Source: Panopea generosa
Taxonomy: Eukaryota; Mollusca; Bivalvia; Adapedonta; Hiatellidae
Length of the DNA: 64,000 nucleotides
Reading direction: 5' to 3'
NCBI GenBank assembly: GCA_029582155.1
Contig: CM055899.1
Location: 86,276,056-86,340,055, forward strand
The translations under genes and the position numbers were made by a program. The notes beneath the pieces are model-generated. The model worked only from the letters and a program-made list of their open reading frames with translations. It made no database searches and was not told the origin of the DNA. The number at the start of each line of letters is the position of its first letter. Position 1 is the first letter of the stretch. Positions 1-10,980 of the stretch are shown here, piece after piece.

Positions 1-980
1 ATGAGAAATTCGCTTGGTTTGATTTTTGGTAATTTTGATTTGAAGCCGTTTTTACGAAAAAATCGAGAGAAAAAATAGTTTCCGTTTTTCGCTAGTATTT
101 TCAAAATGTGGGGTTCGTCATAATTTTTGCATCTGTAAATGCATACATCCGTCAAATGTGTACATGGTGATATATGTTTCTATTCTGTGTATTAGGAATA
201 ACTCAACTGAGGTCGAAAAAAATACGCGATTTTGCTGCTATACATTGGGACGTCAAAAAGGCTGAACATGGCCATGTTTACGACGTCACATATAAATATA
301 TATTCTATTGACCGCTGCAAAAAATACATATTCACATTGGAAATTTCTTATAGTTTCATAATATACTAATTGAACCACTGATTTAGAAAATAATTTGACC
401 TTAATCAACTGCCGAAAATCTTATGGAAAACGTATAGAATTATGCAATATGTTGACGTCTTTTTAGATGTAGGGTGGGGTTAAATAATTAAAAATAAAAA
501 AAAATCTAGTTTGTCAATTGTTCTAAAAATCTCACAATCACTGTGAAGCATATTGTTAAAAATCAAATAAAAATTATTCCAAAATCGCTCGGTTTGTTTT
601 TTGGTAAATTTGATTTGAAGCATTTTTTTCGAAAAAATCGAGATAATAATAATTTCCGTTTTTCGTTAGTATTTTCAAAATGTGGCATTCGTCGTAATTT
701 TTGCATCTGTAAATTCATATATCCGTTGAATGTGATCGTGGTGATATGTGTTTCGATTCTGTACATTCGGTATAACTTGACTGAGGTCGACAAATACGCG
801 AATTTGCTGCTATAAATCGGGACGTCAAAAAGACCAAACATGGCCATGTTTACGACGTCATAGGTAAAGAAGTGTTATCTTTACCGCAGAAAAAAAAGCA
901 TATCCAAATTGGAAATTACTTCTAGTTTCATTACATACCAAATATTCCCTTGATTTCGAAAATAATTTAAAAGGTATATT
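1..980. repeat. Two diverged copies of a ~400-bp unit, ~573 bp apart
   Basis: Positions about 11-400 and 585-975 align along their length: both run from a CGCTYGGTTTG start through TTTTCAAAATGTGG, ACTGAGGTCGA, CATGGCCATGTTTACGACGTCA and GAAAATAATTT. The offset is 572-574 bases, and the 180-base spacer (401-584) is AT-rich with no match. The first copy may continue left of the window. The short frames here on either strand (90-94 codons) fall in the second copy and resemble no protein I know. This could be a segmental duplication or part of an unknown transposon. Confidence 0.75.
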
Positions 981-1032
981 CCTCCTTAACCGCGACTTAT
1001 ATACTATGGTTTTATATGCAACATATTATTTT

Positions 1033-1265
1033 GTCTTAGAAAGGGTCTGAATGATGACATAAATGTTGTCAAGCAGTATTTAAGTGCTATCTATTTTTAG
1101 AATGGGGATTTTGTTTCAAATTCACCATTATAATTTAAATATTGATTTTGTCATGTTTTGTTGGATTTTAAACATTCGGATTTTAATTATTTATGTTTTA
1201 TCCATTTCAAACTTTTTTAATTTTTTAATACATTTTTTTTCTGATAAATTCTCCTATGGATAGAA
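1033..1265 (+). repeat. Dispersed repeat, copy 1 of 3
   Basis: The core around 1070-1110, AAGCAGTATTTAAGTGC followed by CTATTTTTAGAATGGGGA, recurs at 43.3 and 50.3 kb. Downstream similarity continues through TTTAAATATTGATTTTGTCA and then fades into a T-rich stretch. There is no tRNA-like head and no inverted termini. The class is unknown; it could be a low-copy SINE tail, a MITE interior or a LINE 3' end. Confidence 0.7.
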
Positions 1266-2067
1266 TTGGCCAAATTACCAAATGTCGAGTATTTTTTTTA
1301 AAAAAAGTCAGTATTTTGATTATCCTTTTACAAAATGCTCAATATTTTTTCTATAACAATCAATTTTAATTTTTTATCTTTAATTTTCTCCCTGTGCACA
1401 AGATACTACTGATTACTTCCCCTTAAAATTAATATAAACACATAATCTAAAACATAAACACATAATCTGAAATACACATAATCTGAAATGAAATGCATAA
1501 TCTGAAATATAAAATCGTATTCTGAAATAAAACTGGCATAAACTGTGAAATGCCAGCCAGTTCTGAGATCAGATTTTTTTTAAACAAATAGAAACTCTAG
1601 TTATGTGACCACAATATATGTGTTTTATTTAAAAACAAAAAGAACATTTTGTTTGCGTTAATACTAGCGCTAGCGTAAGGTACAACTTGTCAGATGAAGA
1701 AAAATTTTGTTTTTACAATAAAATCTCTTTCTTTGAATTGTTGATTGCACGTACAGCTCAAAAACACCTTCCTGGCTCATTGAGATATTATACATAAAAC
1801 AGCAATGAATAACTTGCTATTTATTAAATGATATTCAGTAATAAAGTTAATGGCCATCTGCAGATTGTTTCTATAACTTTGAAACCACAGGTGCAACATA
1901 AAACATTTGTACTGAGATTTCACGAGTCCTTATATAAAAATGTAGTTTGAAGGGACACGTTTAAATTTTGAAGAAGCTTTACTCATTTAAATATTTTTTG
2001 TTTGTTTTATAAAGCATTCCTATAATGTGTCTGAAAATCAGGTCTTGTATAAAAGTTTGATATGGTT
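1266..2067. other. AT-rich stretch with a small CACATAATCTGAAAT repeat
   Basis: Positions 1437-1530 hold about five irregular copies of a 15-20-base unit, CACATAATCTGAAAT. The rest is AT-rich with many short A and T runs. I see no gene, splice-bounded exon or transposon end here. Confidence 0.5.
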
Positions 2068-2099
2068 TTAATTAAATGAGTCTGTATTTACATTTATCT

Positions 2100-2320
2100 G
2101 AAATTCATTAAAAGTGTTTATGGATATATTTATCTGATATTCCTTCCTGGTTTGCCAGGGTACGTTTATCTGATATTCCTCCCTGGTTTGCCATATCTGA
2201 TATTCCTCCCTGGTTTGCCAGGGTATATTTATCTGATATTCCTCCCTGGCTTGCCAAGGTATGTTTATCTGATCTTCCTCCCTGGCTTGCCAGGGTATGT
2301 TTATCTGATATTGAGACAGA
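2100..2320. repeat. 36-bp minisatellite, about 6 copies
   Basis: The unit contains TTTATCTGATATTCCTCCC and TGGYTTGCCAGGGTA. One copy is shortened near 2190. The unit is 12 codons long, so frames stay open on both strands (up to 104 codons on the minus strand), giving a repetitive peptide with QINIPWQTREEY units. I regard that as a by-product of the array, not a gene. Confidence 0.9.
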
Positions 2321-2529
2321 GGGTTTGTGCTTATAATATTATTTGACTGACACTGATCCCAGGAGTTCATGGTAATGTACACTTTCTGATATGGCTCCCT
2401 GTTTTTTGTGGTTGTATTTATCTGATTGTTTGTGGCCTATCTTATATTTATATAAATTGGTAACTGTTATCTAATGTTATATTTATCTAACAATATTTCC
2501 CATTTATCTGACATTAAGCCGCATATTTC

Positions 2530-2700
2530 CTGGCAAGCTCAGTCAGTAATGACTGTATACGACTACCCATCCAGGAGTCAAAAATTCAAATCACTGCTTG
2601 GCCATTGTCTCTGTGATGACTGGCCATGAACTTTATTCTATAGCAATGTGTCTCCCACCTCTGAATATGTGGGGAAGTACCTAGTGACTTGGGGAGAAAA
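2530..2700 (+). mobile_element. SINE A, variant copy (A1)
   Basis: A degraded tRNA-like head (AGCTCAGTCAGTAATGACTG, then AAATTCAAATCACTG in the B-box position) is followed by a body with GTCTCTGTGATGACTGG, GTCTCCCACCTCTGAATA and AGTGACTTG. The nearest relative in the window is the copy at 29.87-30.02 kb, which has the same variant body. It lacks the usual SINE A 3' part and passes into SINE B-like sequence. Family assignment is by eye. Confidence 0.65.
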
Positions 2701-2774
2701 AGGTATTTAGTACCAGCTAACCGCCTAGCATATCCAAGAACGCTGATATGTTATTGTCCAAGGACGAGTTATAT

Positions 2775-2878
2775 ATATATCCCCCATTGGTGCAAAAAAG
2801 TACTAAGTACCTTCTTACTTCTCCTACAAGTGGTATCTTATTGCACTAATGGGACAAATTATGTAACTTAAACACTGG
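2775..2878 (+). mobile_element. SINE B long-form fragment with internal hairpin (B4)
   Basis: CCCATTGGTGCAA, AGTACTAAGTACC, GGTATCTTATTGCAC and TAATGGGACAAATTATGT match, in order, the minus strand of 24305-24395 within the fuller SINE B copy there. The segment carries an imperfect inverted repeat (ATTGGTGCA...TGCACTAAT). No tRNA-like head is attached, so it is 5'-truncated or fused to the SINE A copy just upstream. Confidence 0.6.
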
Positions 2879-3019
2879 TGAACCACATATAAACAAATCA
2901 TCTGATAATGATCATCCATTAACATAAAATTTTATATTTTCTAAACACAAGATCCAGTCATTATTGTAACCACATTAATTTTCTGACAATCATTTGCTTT
3001 GCAAATCTTGGCTTCACCG

Positions 3020-3953
3020 ATGAGTTCCATGCATTTCTGTATAGTGGTTATATAATCTGAGTTCCATGCACCTCTGTATAGTGGTTATATAATCTGAGTT
3101 CCATGCACCCCTGTATAGTGGTTATATAATCTGAGTTCCATGCACCTCTGTAAAGTGGTTATATAATCTGAGTTCCATGCACCTCTGTAAAGTGGTAAAA
3201 TAACCTGAGTTCCATGCACCTCTGTAAAGTGGTTATATAATCTGAGTTCCATGCACCTCTGTAAAGTGGTTATATAATCTGAGTTCCATGCACCTCTGTA
3301 AATAGGTAATATAAACTGAGTTCCATGCACCTCTTTAAAGTGGTTATATAATCGGAGTTCCATGCACCTCTGTATAGTGGTTATAAAATCTGAGTTCCAT
3401 GCACCTCTGTAAAGTGGTAATATAATCTGAGTTTCATGCACCTCTGTATAGCAGTTACATAATCTGAGTTCCATGCACCTCTGTAAAGCAGTTACACAAT
3501 CTGAGTTCCATGCACCTCTGTAAAGTAGTTATATACTCTGAGTTCCATGCACCTCTGTATAGTGGTTATATAATCTGAGTTCCATTCACCTCTGTATAGT
3601 TGTTATATAATCTGAGTTCCATTCACCTCTGTAAAGTAGTTATATACTCTGAGTTCCATGCACCTCTGTATAGTTGTTATATAATCTGAGTTCCATTCAC
3701 CTCTGTAAAGTAGTTATATACTCTGAGTTCCATGCACCTCTGTATAGTGGTTATATAATCTGAGTTCCATGCACCTCTGTATAGTGGTTATATAATCTGA
3801 GTTTCATGCACCTCTGTAAAGTGGTTATATAATCTGAGTTCCATGCACCTCTGTAAAGTGGTTGTATAATCTGAGTTCCATGCACCTCTGTATAGTGGTT
3901 ATATAATCTGAGTCCCATGCACCTCTGTATAGTGGTTATATAATCTGAGTTTT
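3020..3953. repeat. 37-bp minisatellite, about 25 copies
   Basis: Units begin TGAGTTCCATGCACCTCTG and continue TAWAGTGGTTATATAATC. A 37-base unit cycles through all three frames, so a minus-strand translation repeats every 37 residues and gives open frames of 129 and 77 codons. Variants (CCATTCACC; AGTTGTTATATAATC; AGTAGTTATATACTC) recur as a block at 3500-3735, suggesting local block duplication. I see no coding signal beyond the open frame. Confidence 0.95.
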
Positions 3954-4317
3954 CAGCATTAAGCTTGTTGTTTGTTTTTTTCATATATTAAACAATTCCA
4001 TATTAAACAGCAAGATGGTATGGATTGAAATAAGATCAAATGAAATCAGAATTACATCTGAACAAGATAATAGACATTCTGTAGACAGGAGGCCATTGCT
4101 CTTGCAAGGGTATACTTATGATTGGAAACTAGAATTTCTTGGCGGAGCATTCATATTGTTCTCATCTGTTAGAATAATTTGTTGGTTTATTATTCTTGAT
4201 TCAAATGCAAGATTACTGATTCGGAAATTTGGAATGTCAACAATTTCTGCAACAACAACTGGGGATGTTATTTCCTCTATTTACAGTTGATATAGTTGAG
4301 ACAAACCAGACACGGAA
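3954..4317. other. No recognised feature
   Basis: This stretch lies between the 37-bp array and an inverted SINE pair. A 91-codon frame starts at 4015 but matches nothing I know, shows no repeated or conserved domain, and ends just before the SINE tail. It could be a chance open frame or an exon fragment; I cannot support either. Confidence 0.4.
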
Positions 4318-4595
4318 ATGATCATGAAAATGATGAATATTAAGCATCATTTTTATGCCATCGAGGGCAAACAGATGATAAGTTTACTTAACCATTCTTT
4401 CCTGGGATCCTGAAAGGTGAACCAGTACTCAAGCACAACCATCTCCGCAAGTAACTGATAACTTTTCCACTTGAATCAGTGGTGTCAATGAGTGACAATG
4501 ATATGCAATGTTGTAGATCAATCATCACAGAAACTGGCTGGACCTTGACCCCTTGATTCATAATCAGACACGCTGCCGACTGAACAAACCAGGAC
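4318..4595 (-). mobile_element. SINE A copy (A2), minus strand
   Basis: Read on the minus strand it has a tRNA-like head (TTCAGTCGGCAGCGTGTCTG), then TGTGATGATTGAT, TGATTCAAGTGGAAAAGTTA, TCAGTTACTTGCGGAGATGG, CAGGATCCCAGGAAAGA and the tail TTAATATTCAT. This is the complete SINE A order seen at 11.1, 23.9 and 41.2 kb. It faces SINE A3 across about 200 bases. The 98-codon minus-strand frame here is SINE sequence, not a gene. Confidence 0.85.
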
Positions 4596-4790
4596 TGACA
4601 GCTGTTACAAAATATTAACTGCACATACAAAAGGATAAATATGGATTTTACTTTAACAACATGGCTACTGTGCATGTGTGGCACTAACAGTTCTTCCTTA
4701 ATCCAGTCACATTATACTGACAGCATGGGCCAACCAGTTCTAGAACTTTCCTCTACAAACCGAGTGCCAGTTAATTTTTTCAAATCTTTT

Positions 4791-5050
4791 GGCCGGGCCC
4801 GATTAGCTCAGTCAAATCCCTGTCAGGTAACAGTCTCCCCGATTATTGATATACGACATTGTGTGTATTATCATTCTTCTCTCACTGGTGATTCAAGTGG
4901 GGTAGTTATCATTTACTTGTGGAGATGGGGTGTGCTCGAGTACTGGTTAACCTTTCAGGATCCCAGGAAAAAGTGGTTAGGTTAAACGATCATCTGTTTG
5001 CCCTTGGTGGCATAAAAATAACACTAAATATTCAATCAATCAGTCAATAA
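4791..5050 (+). mobile_element. SINE A copy (A3), B-box region deleted
   Basis: It begins at GGGCCCGATTAGCTCAGTCA (A-box-like). The next part of the tRNA-like head, including the B box, is missing, since the text jumps to ATCCCTGTCAGGTAACAGTC. The body is intact: GATTCAAGTGGGGTAGTTAT, CTTGTGGAGATGGGGTGTG, TCAGGATCCCAGGAAAAAG, then the tail AATATTCAATCAATCAGTCA. Loss of the B box should prevent its own Pol III transcription (established for tRNA-type promoters). Confidence 0.85.
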
Positions 5051-5510
5051 AGTCTTTTGTGTGACCTACCAATGGATCTAACCCACAACCTCCAACATAC
5101 AAGGAGAATGATCTATCACTAAATTACCACGGCAATTCTTGGAATTTAAAATAAATGAATAAGTAAAAACTGGTGCGATATCTTAAAATAAGAAACACAC
5201 CTGTTGTACAAGCATAGAAATATATTTATTTTTTTGCTGTATTTATTTTACATAAGGCCTAGTAGTAATTTTTCTGAGATGTACTGCTACGAGAATATTT
5301 ATTAATGTACCGGTAGTTTTTGCCATTCTTCGCACTAATACTGCAGAAGAATCACTATCAATTATATTTTAGAAACAAAGTCTAAATGGGGAAATTATGT
5401 TCAAAGATTTTAGCGGAAATCAAATACATGTATATTATGCAGACATTTCAGTTTTATATCTTTATAATGTGTTTTAATTTTAAAAGTGATGCAATAAATA
5501 GAACATTATA
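5051..5510. other. No recognised feature
   Basis: AT-rich sequence between a SINE and a MITE-like element. I see no long frame, tandem array or terminal inverted repeat. Confidence 0.5.
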
Positions 5511-5680
5511 AATTAATTGCTAGATTCTCATCCAAAGTTTTCTTATAAACAGTGTGGGAGAAAACGTTTTGTTTTTTTTAAAAAAAATTATTTTATTTAT
5601 TTTTTAATGAAAATAAAAAAGGTTGGGGTGGCATGAAAATAAGGGAGGGCTGGCGGGGATGATAATCAGGCAATTTATTA
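5511..5680 (+). mobile_element. Small MITE-like element, copy 1
   Basis: It is about 170 bp. The ends AATTGCTAGATTCTCATCC and GGATGATAATCAGGCAATT are inverted repeats, with 16 of 19 positions matching. The interior is an A/T-rich run followed by GGTTGGGGTGGCATGAAAAT. A second copy lies in the opposite orientation at 40.97-41.13 kb. There is no coding capacity, and the target duplication is uncertain because both flanks are AT-rich. Confidence 0.7.
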
Positions 5681-5794
5681 ATTATTGCCATAATTGTGTT
5701 ATTCTTGTTTGTAATTCGAAATATTGATAATCACAATTAACAAACCAGTTTCATTCTTAACTAATATAATGTTTTATATTGTAAATTTGTTCAA

Positions 5795-6150
5795 ATAATA
5801 ATGACCTTGACTTTTCACCTTTAACCTCTATGACTCACATTTTTTATTATAACAACACTGGTTTGTTCTTAATTGTTAATTCATATTTAAAGTTTTATAA
5901 ATATTTTACTCTTTCAGATCTTGCATAAAAAAACGAAAAATTCACTTAAAATGACCTTGAACTTTGACCCATTTTGTTCATGTGAAAACACAACAGTTTA
6001 ATTGCATTTATCATTCAACAAAACAAGATTCGCTTTCAAACAATTCAGATGCTTGACAACATAAATGCAAATTATGCGCACATCAGATTATGACCAAATT
6101 ACCTAACCTCTGACCCTTGGATTCATGTGAAATAAGTCTCTCGGCCACTT
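5795..6150. repeat. Decayed ~150-bp repeat with TGACCTTGA motifs
   Basis: ATGACCTTGACTTTTCACCT (about 5801), ATGACCTTGAACTTTGACCC (5951) and CCTCTGACCCTTGGATTCAT (about 6108) are spaced about 150 bases, each followed by a partly similar stretch (TTCATGTGAAA in the last two). This looks like a degenerate relative of the array at 34.7-36.1 kb. Confidence 0.45.
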
Positions 6151-6194
6151 ACCTCTTATAATGGAAGTTGTGAGTTGTGACTTGGTCAAAATAA

Positions 6195-6392
6195 CTATTG
6201 TACGTGAGAAATTTTGCCAGTTACTTATGGAAGGACAGTGGTTCTACTCAGATTGAATGGAATGACAGTGGTTCTACTCAGATTGAATGGAAGGACAGTG
6301 GTTCTACTCAGATTGATTTTGCGGTTTCCTCTATCAATAAAACTGAATATTATCTGTCCTGTGCTGGAAATGGTGTTAAAACCCATTAAAAA
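6195..6392 (+). mobile_element. SINE E copy (E1) with internal 30-bp triplication
   Basis: CGTGAGAAATTTTGCCAGTT, TATCAATAAAACTGAATAT, CTGTCCTGTGCTGGAAATGG and TGTTAAAACC match SINE E2 at 44.3-44.4 kb in order. Between them, 6231-6316 holds three copies of a 30-base unit (GACAGTGGTTCTACTCAGAT) where E2 has one related segment (GGAAAGTTATTCTACACAGA). The 5' tRNA-like head is not recognisable. Frames of 63-102 codons crossing it are by-products. Confidence 0.7.
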
Positions 6393-8131
6393 AAATCTAA
6401 AAGATTGCAAGAAATGTTTTGATGGCAGAGGGTGCAGGTGCACCATTCCATCATTGAGAAGCTTGCAGACGCAGATATGTGTCTATAAACCATTTACTCG
6501 AGTGCATTTTTCTACTGTTTAATCACATGATAATTATAAAAGCAGAAAACAGTCACCTGTTGCCAAGAAAAGACAAAATGAACATGCAATTTTAGCTCAG
6601 TTTATAAATCATTATCGCACCACTAGCAATAAATCTGTTGTTTAGGTGCTTTACAATATAATATCTTCCTGTGAAACTCTATAAATAAAGGAAATCTTTC
6701 TAAATATACCGTTCACATAAAATACGTAAAATTCCAAAACGTTGATAACGTTGCAACATTAGGTTTTGTGAGTTCTCTTTGGAAAAAAAAAATCTGTTCC
6801 AACTGTCACAAGATTCCTAACAATTAATTTGTTTGTGAAATATTTGGTTTTATTGATTGGGTTATGTGCAACATCATAATCTCTTTCAATATTTTCATCT
6901 AGTTATCCGCCGATAGGTAACAGCTGTAAAAGTGGCGTTTAGATGGAACGACATTGTGTGACACGCTAAACATGTGTTGCAATATAATAGTTTTAGCTCA
7001 CCCGAGACAAGAACAATATATCCTTTTTCATCAGCCTTAAATGACTGTGTGATATTATGATATCTGCTCAAATAAGCACAATGTGTATCTGATACCGCAA
7101 TTACCCTTTGTATTGGGACATCCTTATTTTTTAGAAAAATAATTTTTTTTTCGATAATAAAAGTTACAACACATCACAATTTTAAGAAGAACTTCCTTTT
7201 TAGTGGGAAAACTGAGAAATACATACCCTGCTATTAATAGGCCAATAAAAAAATTGTAACTTACACAAAAGTAAATGTTAAAACAATAAACAGTAGAAGA
7301 TGAAGTTGATACATTTATGTAATGATTTTAATAATTAAATATACATGTGACCAATACTGACCTATAAAAAAAGTGTCATGAATTGATTGGTGGTTTAACA
7401 AATTCATCGCAGGATATGACACTCGGTCAGTGGATAATTTAAGGTAATTCACGATGTTCCTATCAGATTTTTTGACATCTGGCATAAATTAACAAAAATC
7501 TGTACAATTATAATATGAAATATCAGCTTTCATTTTAACTTCATTTTATTTTGATAGAATCTTGTTAACACTTAAAAGCATATAATGTTTCCCTGCTAAT
7601 TCGGACAACATCTTATTTGTTCGTAAGTATCTTCCAAAATCGTAAGCGAACGTCTTATTTTTTTAAGTGTTTCCTTTGAATTTAAATTCCATTTAAGAAA
7701 AAAAAATAGCGTGAACACCACCCCCTCTATTTAAATCATTAGTCTAAAAACATTCTGCATCAGGAGAGCAAATGAATGCTTATTTTTCCTCTCTTGCTTT
7801 CTCAGTACTGGTAGTATCAATATTTTCTACTCCAATACAGAGATATACTACAGCACCATATGTTTTATGTATTAAATAACTGCAATACAATTAATGAAAG
7901 GAAGCAGCTAATTGCACCACAGTGCACCACATGTTTAGACAATTCCTCCAGAGGTTAGACAGTGAAAATGTAATTGATTAAATATTTTTTCTTCACTCTA
8001 TCTTTGTTTCTTCAATAAACAAATCACTGCAGTTCTAAAACATTTAAATATTGATAAACGTATCTGACACTGGAGAATTATTCTAAATAAATAACAAATA
8101 TAACTTTGTAATTATGTAGTTAACACAAGCA
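6393..8131. other. 1.7 kb AT-rich stretch with nothing recognised
   Basis: Unstructured AT-rich sequence. I note only short inverted words (for example AGTGTCAT and ATGACACT near 7371-7434) and homopolymer runs. No open frame, SINE head or array is visible. Confidence 0.5.
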
Positions 8132-8585
8132 GCTTCTGACAACTTGGCAACTACAGGTTCTGGCAAATTGGCAAGAATAGGTTCTGGCAAATTGGCAAAA
8201 ATATGTTCTGGCAAATTGGCAAGAATAGGTTCTGGCAAATTGGCAAAAATAGGTTCTGGTAATGTACAGGTTCTGGTAAATTGACAAGGACATGTTCTGG
8301 CAAATTGGCAAAAGTAGGTTCTGGTAAATTGACATAAACAGGTTCTGGTAAATTGACAAGAATAGGTTCTGCTAAATTGGCAAGAATAGGTTCTGGCAAA
8401 TTGACAAGATCATGTTCTGGTAGATTGGCAAAAAACAAAATCTGTCAAGTTGGCAAGTACAAATTTTGGCAAGTGTGCTAGAACAGGTTCTGATAAATTG
8501 GCAAAGACAGGTTCTGGCATGTTGGCAAATACAGGTGGTGGCAAGTTTGCAAGTATAGGTTTTAGCAAATTGGCAAGAACAAATT
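8132..8585. repeat. 24-bp minisatellite, about 19 copies
   Basis: The unit is GGTTCTGGCAAATTGGCAAG plus a short AT end. Units are 8 codons long, giving overlapping minus-strand frames of 79 and 95 codons with LPEPILVN-type repeats. Copies toward the right end are more diverged (GGTGGTGGCAAGTTTGCAAG), a usual sign of an ageing array edge. Confidence 0.93.
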
Positions 8586-9645
8586 TAGAAGTGTAAAAAC
8601 AGGTTTGAAGTAGAAATTTACAGATATTTTATTGTTTTATAACGAGACTAATTGTTTTTAAGTTGAGCATGAAATCTTGATTTAAGCATGGAACAAAGTG
8701 TTATAACTCTGACCTAGGTCTGCCAAACCTATATGCTGAGCACCATGTGAGAAAATGACTCCAGTCTTTGGCATGACCGTTCACCATAATCAAACCAGAT
8801 GGTCACTAAGTTAAATTAATTATAAACTTGAAGTCCTACTTTCACTTTAAATATTCACTTACTTCACAAAGTCCTTAAATTCTAATTCACTACCTTTAAA
8901 ATCACAAAGTTTTCACTAAAGATATATTCAAAAAGTTGTTTTATTTTAATTCTGAAATCACATAGTTACGAAGTTATGTTTATCACGAAGTTAAGTTATT
9001 AAATTATTTTTTGAATCACAAAGTTATAACACAAAGTTTTTCCTATTTTCTGCACAAACTTATCCTAAATTCCTATTCTATTAATGTTACTGTTCTTAAT
9101 GTCTATGTTCTATATATACCAACAAAGATATTGTTTGACTTTGAAGGTGTGAATATGGTATCAAAGACTTCCTTCCCATCAAGGTGTAAAACCATATGTC
9201 AAAGGGGAAGTGATAATTAATAGTGATTAAACAAATAATACAATTTCCTGCTTTGAACATATTGAGTTAATTGATATAAATAAGTTGGCATATTTGAAAT
9301 TTTAACAAAATATAAATTGTAGGTTTAACAAATAATGGTAATATATTTATTTTTTCTAATTAAAGATTAAATATTTACATCATGTACATAAAGACAATCA
9401 TTTTGATATAAAACATGGTTACAATATTTTATCAGTAGAGATAGAAATGTGTGAATGTCAAATTATCCAAATTTGCTTATTATACACACATAAATCCAAA
9501 CTGACCAACTGATATAAAACAGTAAAAAAGTAGTTCCAAACTGTTGCTAGCATTTTAATAACTAACCCAAAATTTTGTATCAGCATAACTGTGGCAACTT
9601 TAGGAATACGATTGTCATCTCTTTTAAAAATTGACATTCTAACAA
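8586..9645. other. No gene seen; scattered CACAAAGTT words
   Basis: Between 8840 and 9050 the words TCACAAAGTT and CACGAAGTTA recur irregularly, perhaps a heavily decayed short repeat. The rest is plain AT-rich sequence. The 69-78-codon frames match no family I recognise. Confidence 0.45.
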
Positions 9646-9647
9646 AC

Positions 9648-10980
9648 CTGAGGTTGTAGAAAAATAGCACAGACAATAATTTGGTCACAGACACAATAAA
9701 AGGGCCATAACTCTGTGAAAATCATCAAACCGGAACACAAAGACAATATGCACATCTCCACTTGGTAGTTATGCATCCTAGGAAGTTTCATAAAATTCCA
9801 ACATAAGGTTGTAGAGAAATAGCGTGGACAAAAATTTGGTCACAGACAAAATCAAAGGGCCATAACTCTGTGAAAAATCATGGAACCCAAACATAAATAC
9901 AATATACGCATCTGCAATTAGTAATGATGCATCCTAACAAGTTTCATAAAATTCCAACCTGAGGTTGTAGAGAAATAGTGTGGACAAGAATTTGGTCACA
10001 GACTCAATTAAAGGGCCAAAACTCTGTGAAAAAAATCATCAAACCAGAACACAAAGATCTAATGAGCATGTCCACTTGGTAGTGATGCATCCTAGCAAGT
10101 TTCATAAAATTCCAACATTGGGTTGTAGAGAAATAGCCCAGACAAGAGTTTGGTCACAGACAGAATCAAAGGGCCATAACTCCGTGAAAAACATTGAACT
10201 GGAACAAAAAGATATTTTGCACATCTCCACTTGGTAGTGATGCATCCTTGCAAGTTTCATAAAATTCCAACAAGAGGTTGTAGAGAAATAGCACGGACAA
10301 TAATTTGGTCAGACTCAATTAAAGGACCAAAACTCTGTGAAAAAAACATCGAACCAGAACACAAAGATATTATGTGCATCTCCAATTCGTAGTGATGCAT
10401 CTTAGCAAGTTTCATAAAATTCCAACATTGGGTTGTAGAGAAATAGCCCGTATAATAATTTGGTCACAGACAGAATCAAAGGGCCATAACTCTGTGAAAA
10501 AACATTGAACCGGAACAAAAAGATATTATGCACATCTCCACTTGGTAGTGATGCATCCTAGCAAGTTTCTTAAAATTCCAACCAGAGGTTGTAGAGAAAT
10601 AGCCCGGACAAGAATTTGGTCACATACTCAATTAAAGGGCCATAACTCCATGAAAAATCATCGAACAGGAACTCAAAGATATTATGCACATCTCCACTTG
10701 GTAGTGATACATCTTTATAAAATTCCAACATTGGGTTGTAGAGAAATAGCCCGGACAAAAATTTGGTCAGAGACAGAATCAAAGGGTCATATCTCAGTGA
10801 AAAAACATCTAAGTGGAACAAAAAGATACTATGCACATCTCCACTTGGTAGTGATGCATCCTAGCAAGTTTCATAAACTTCCAACGAGAGGTTGTAGAGA
10901 AATAGCCCTGACAAGAATTTGGTGACGCACACACAGATGAAGCGGCGACTATATGCTTCCCCCCTTTGGAGGAGCATAAA
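9648..10980 (+). repeat. ~155-bp satellite-like array, ~8.5 units, hairpin 3' end
   Basis: GGTTGTAGAGAAATAG recurs at about 9652, 9806, 9963, 10123, 10275, 10432, 10587, 10733 and 10890, a mean spacing near 155. Each unit also has AAAGGGCCATAACTCTGTGA, CATCTCCACTTGGTAGTGAT and AAGTTTCATAAAATTCCAAC. The array ends in unique sequence with an imperfect hairpin, TATGCTTCCCCCC and GGAGGAGCATA, followed by AAAATAAAA. I see no AACAAGA-type left end, so it may be 5'-truncated. Confidence 0.9.

Noticed and set aside
4388-4985. The 98- and 114-codon frames as host exons
   Set aside because: They overlap SINE A copies on each strand, and the translated sequence is SINE body and tail.
8586-9050. A tandem array of CACAAAGTT words
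   Set aside because: Spacing is irregular and the surrounding bases do not align; too weak to call an array.
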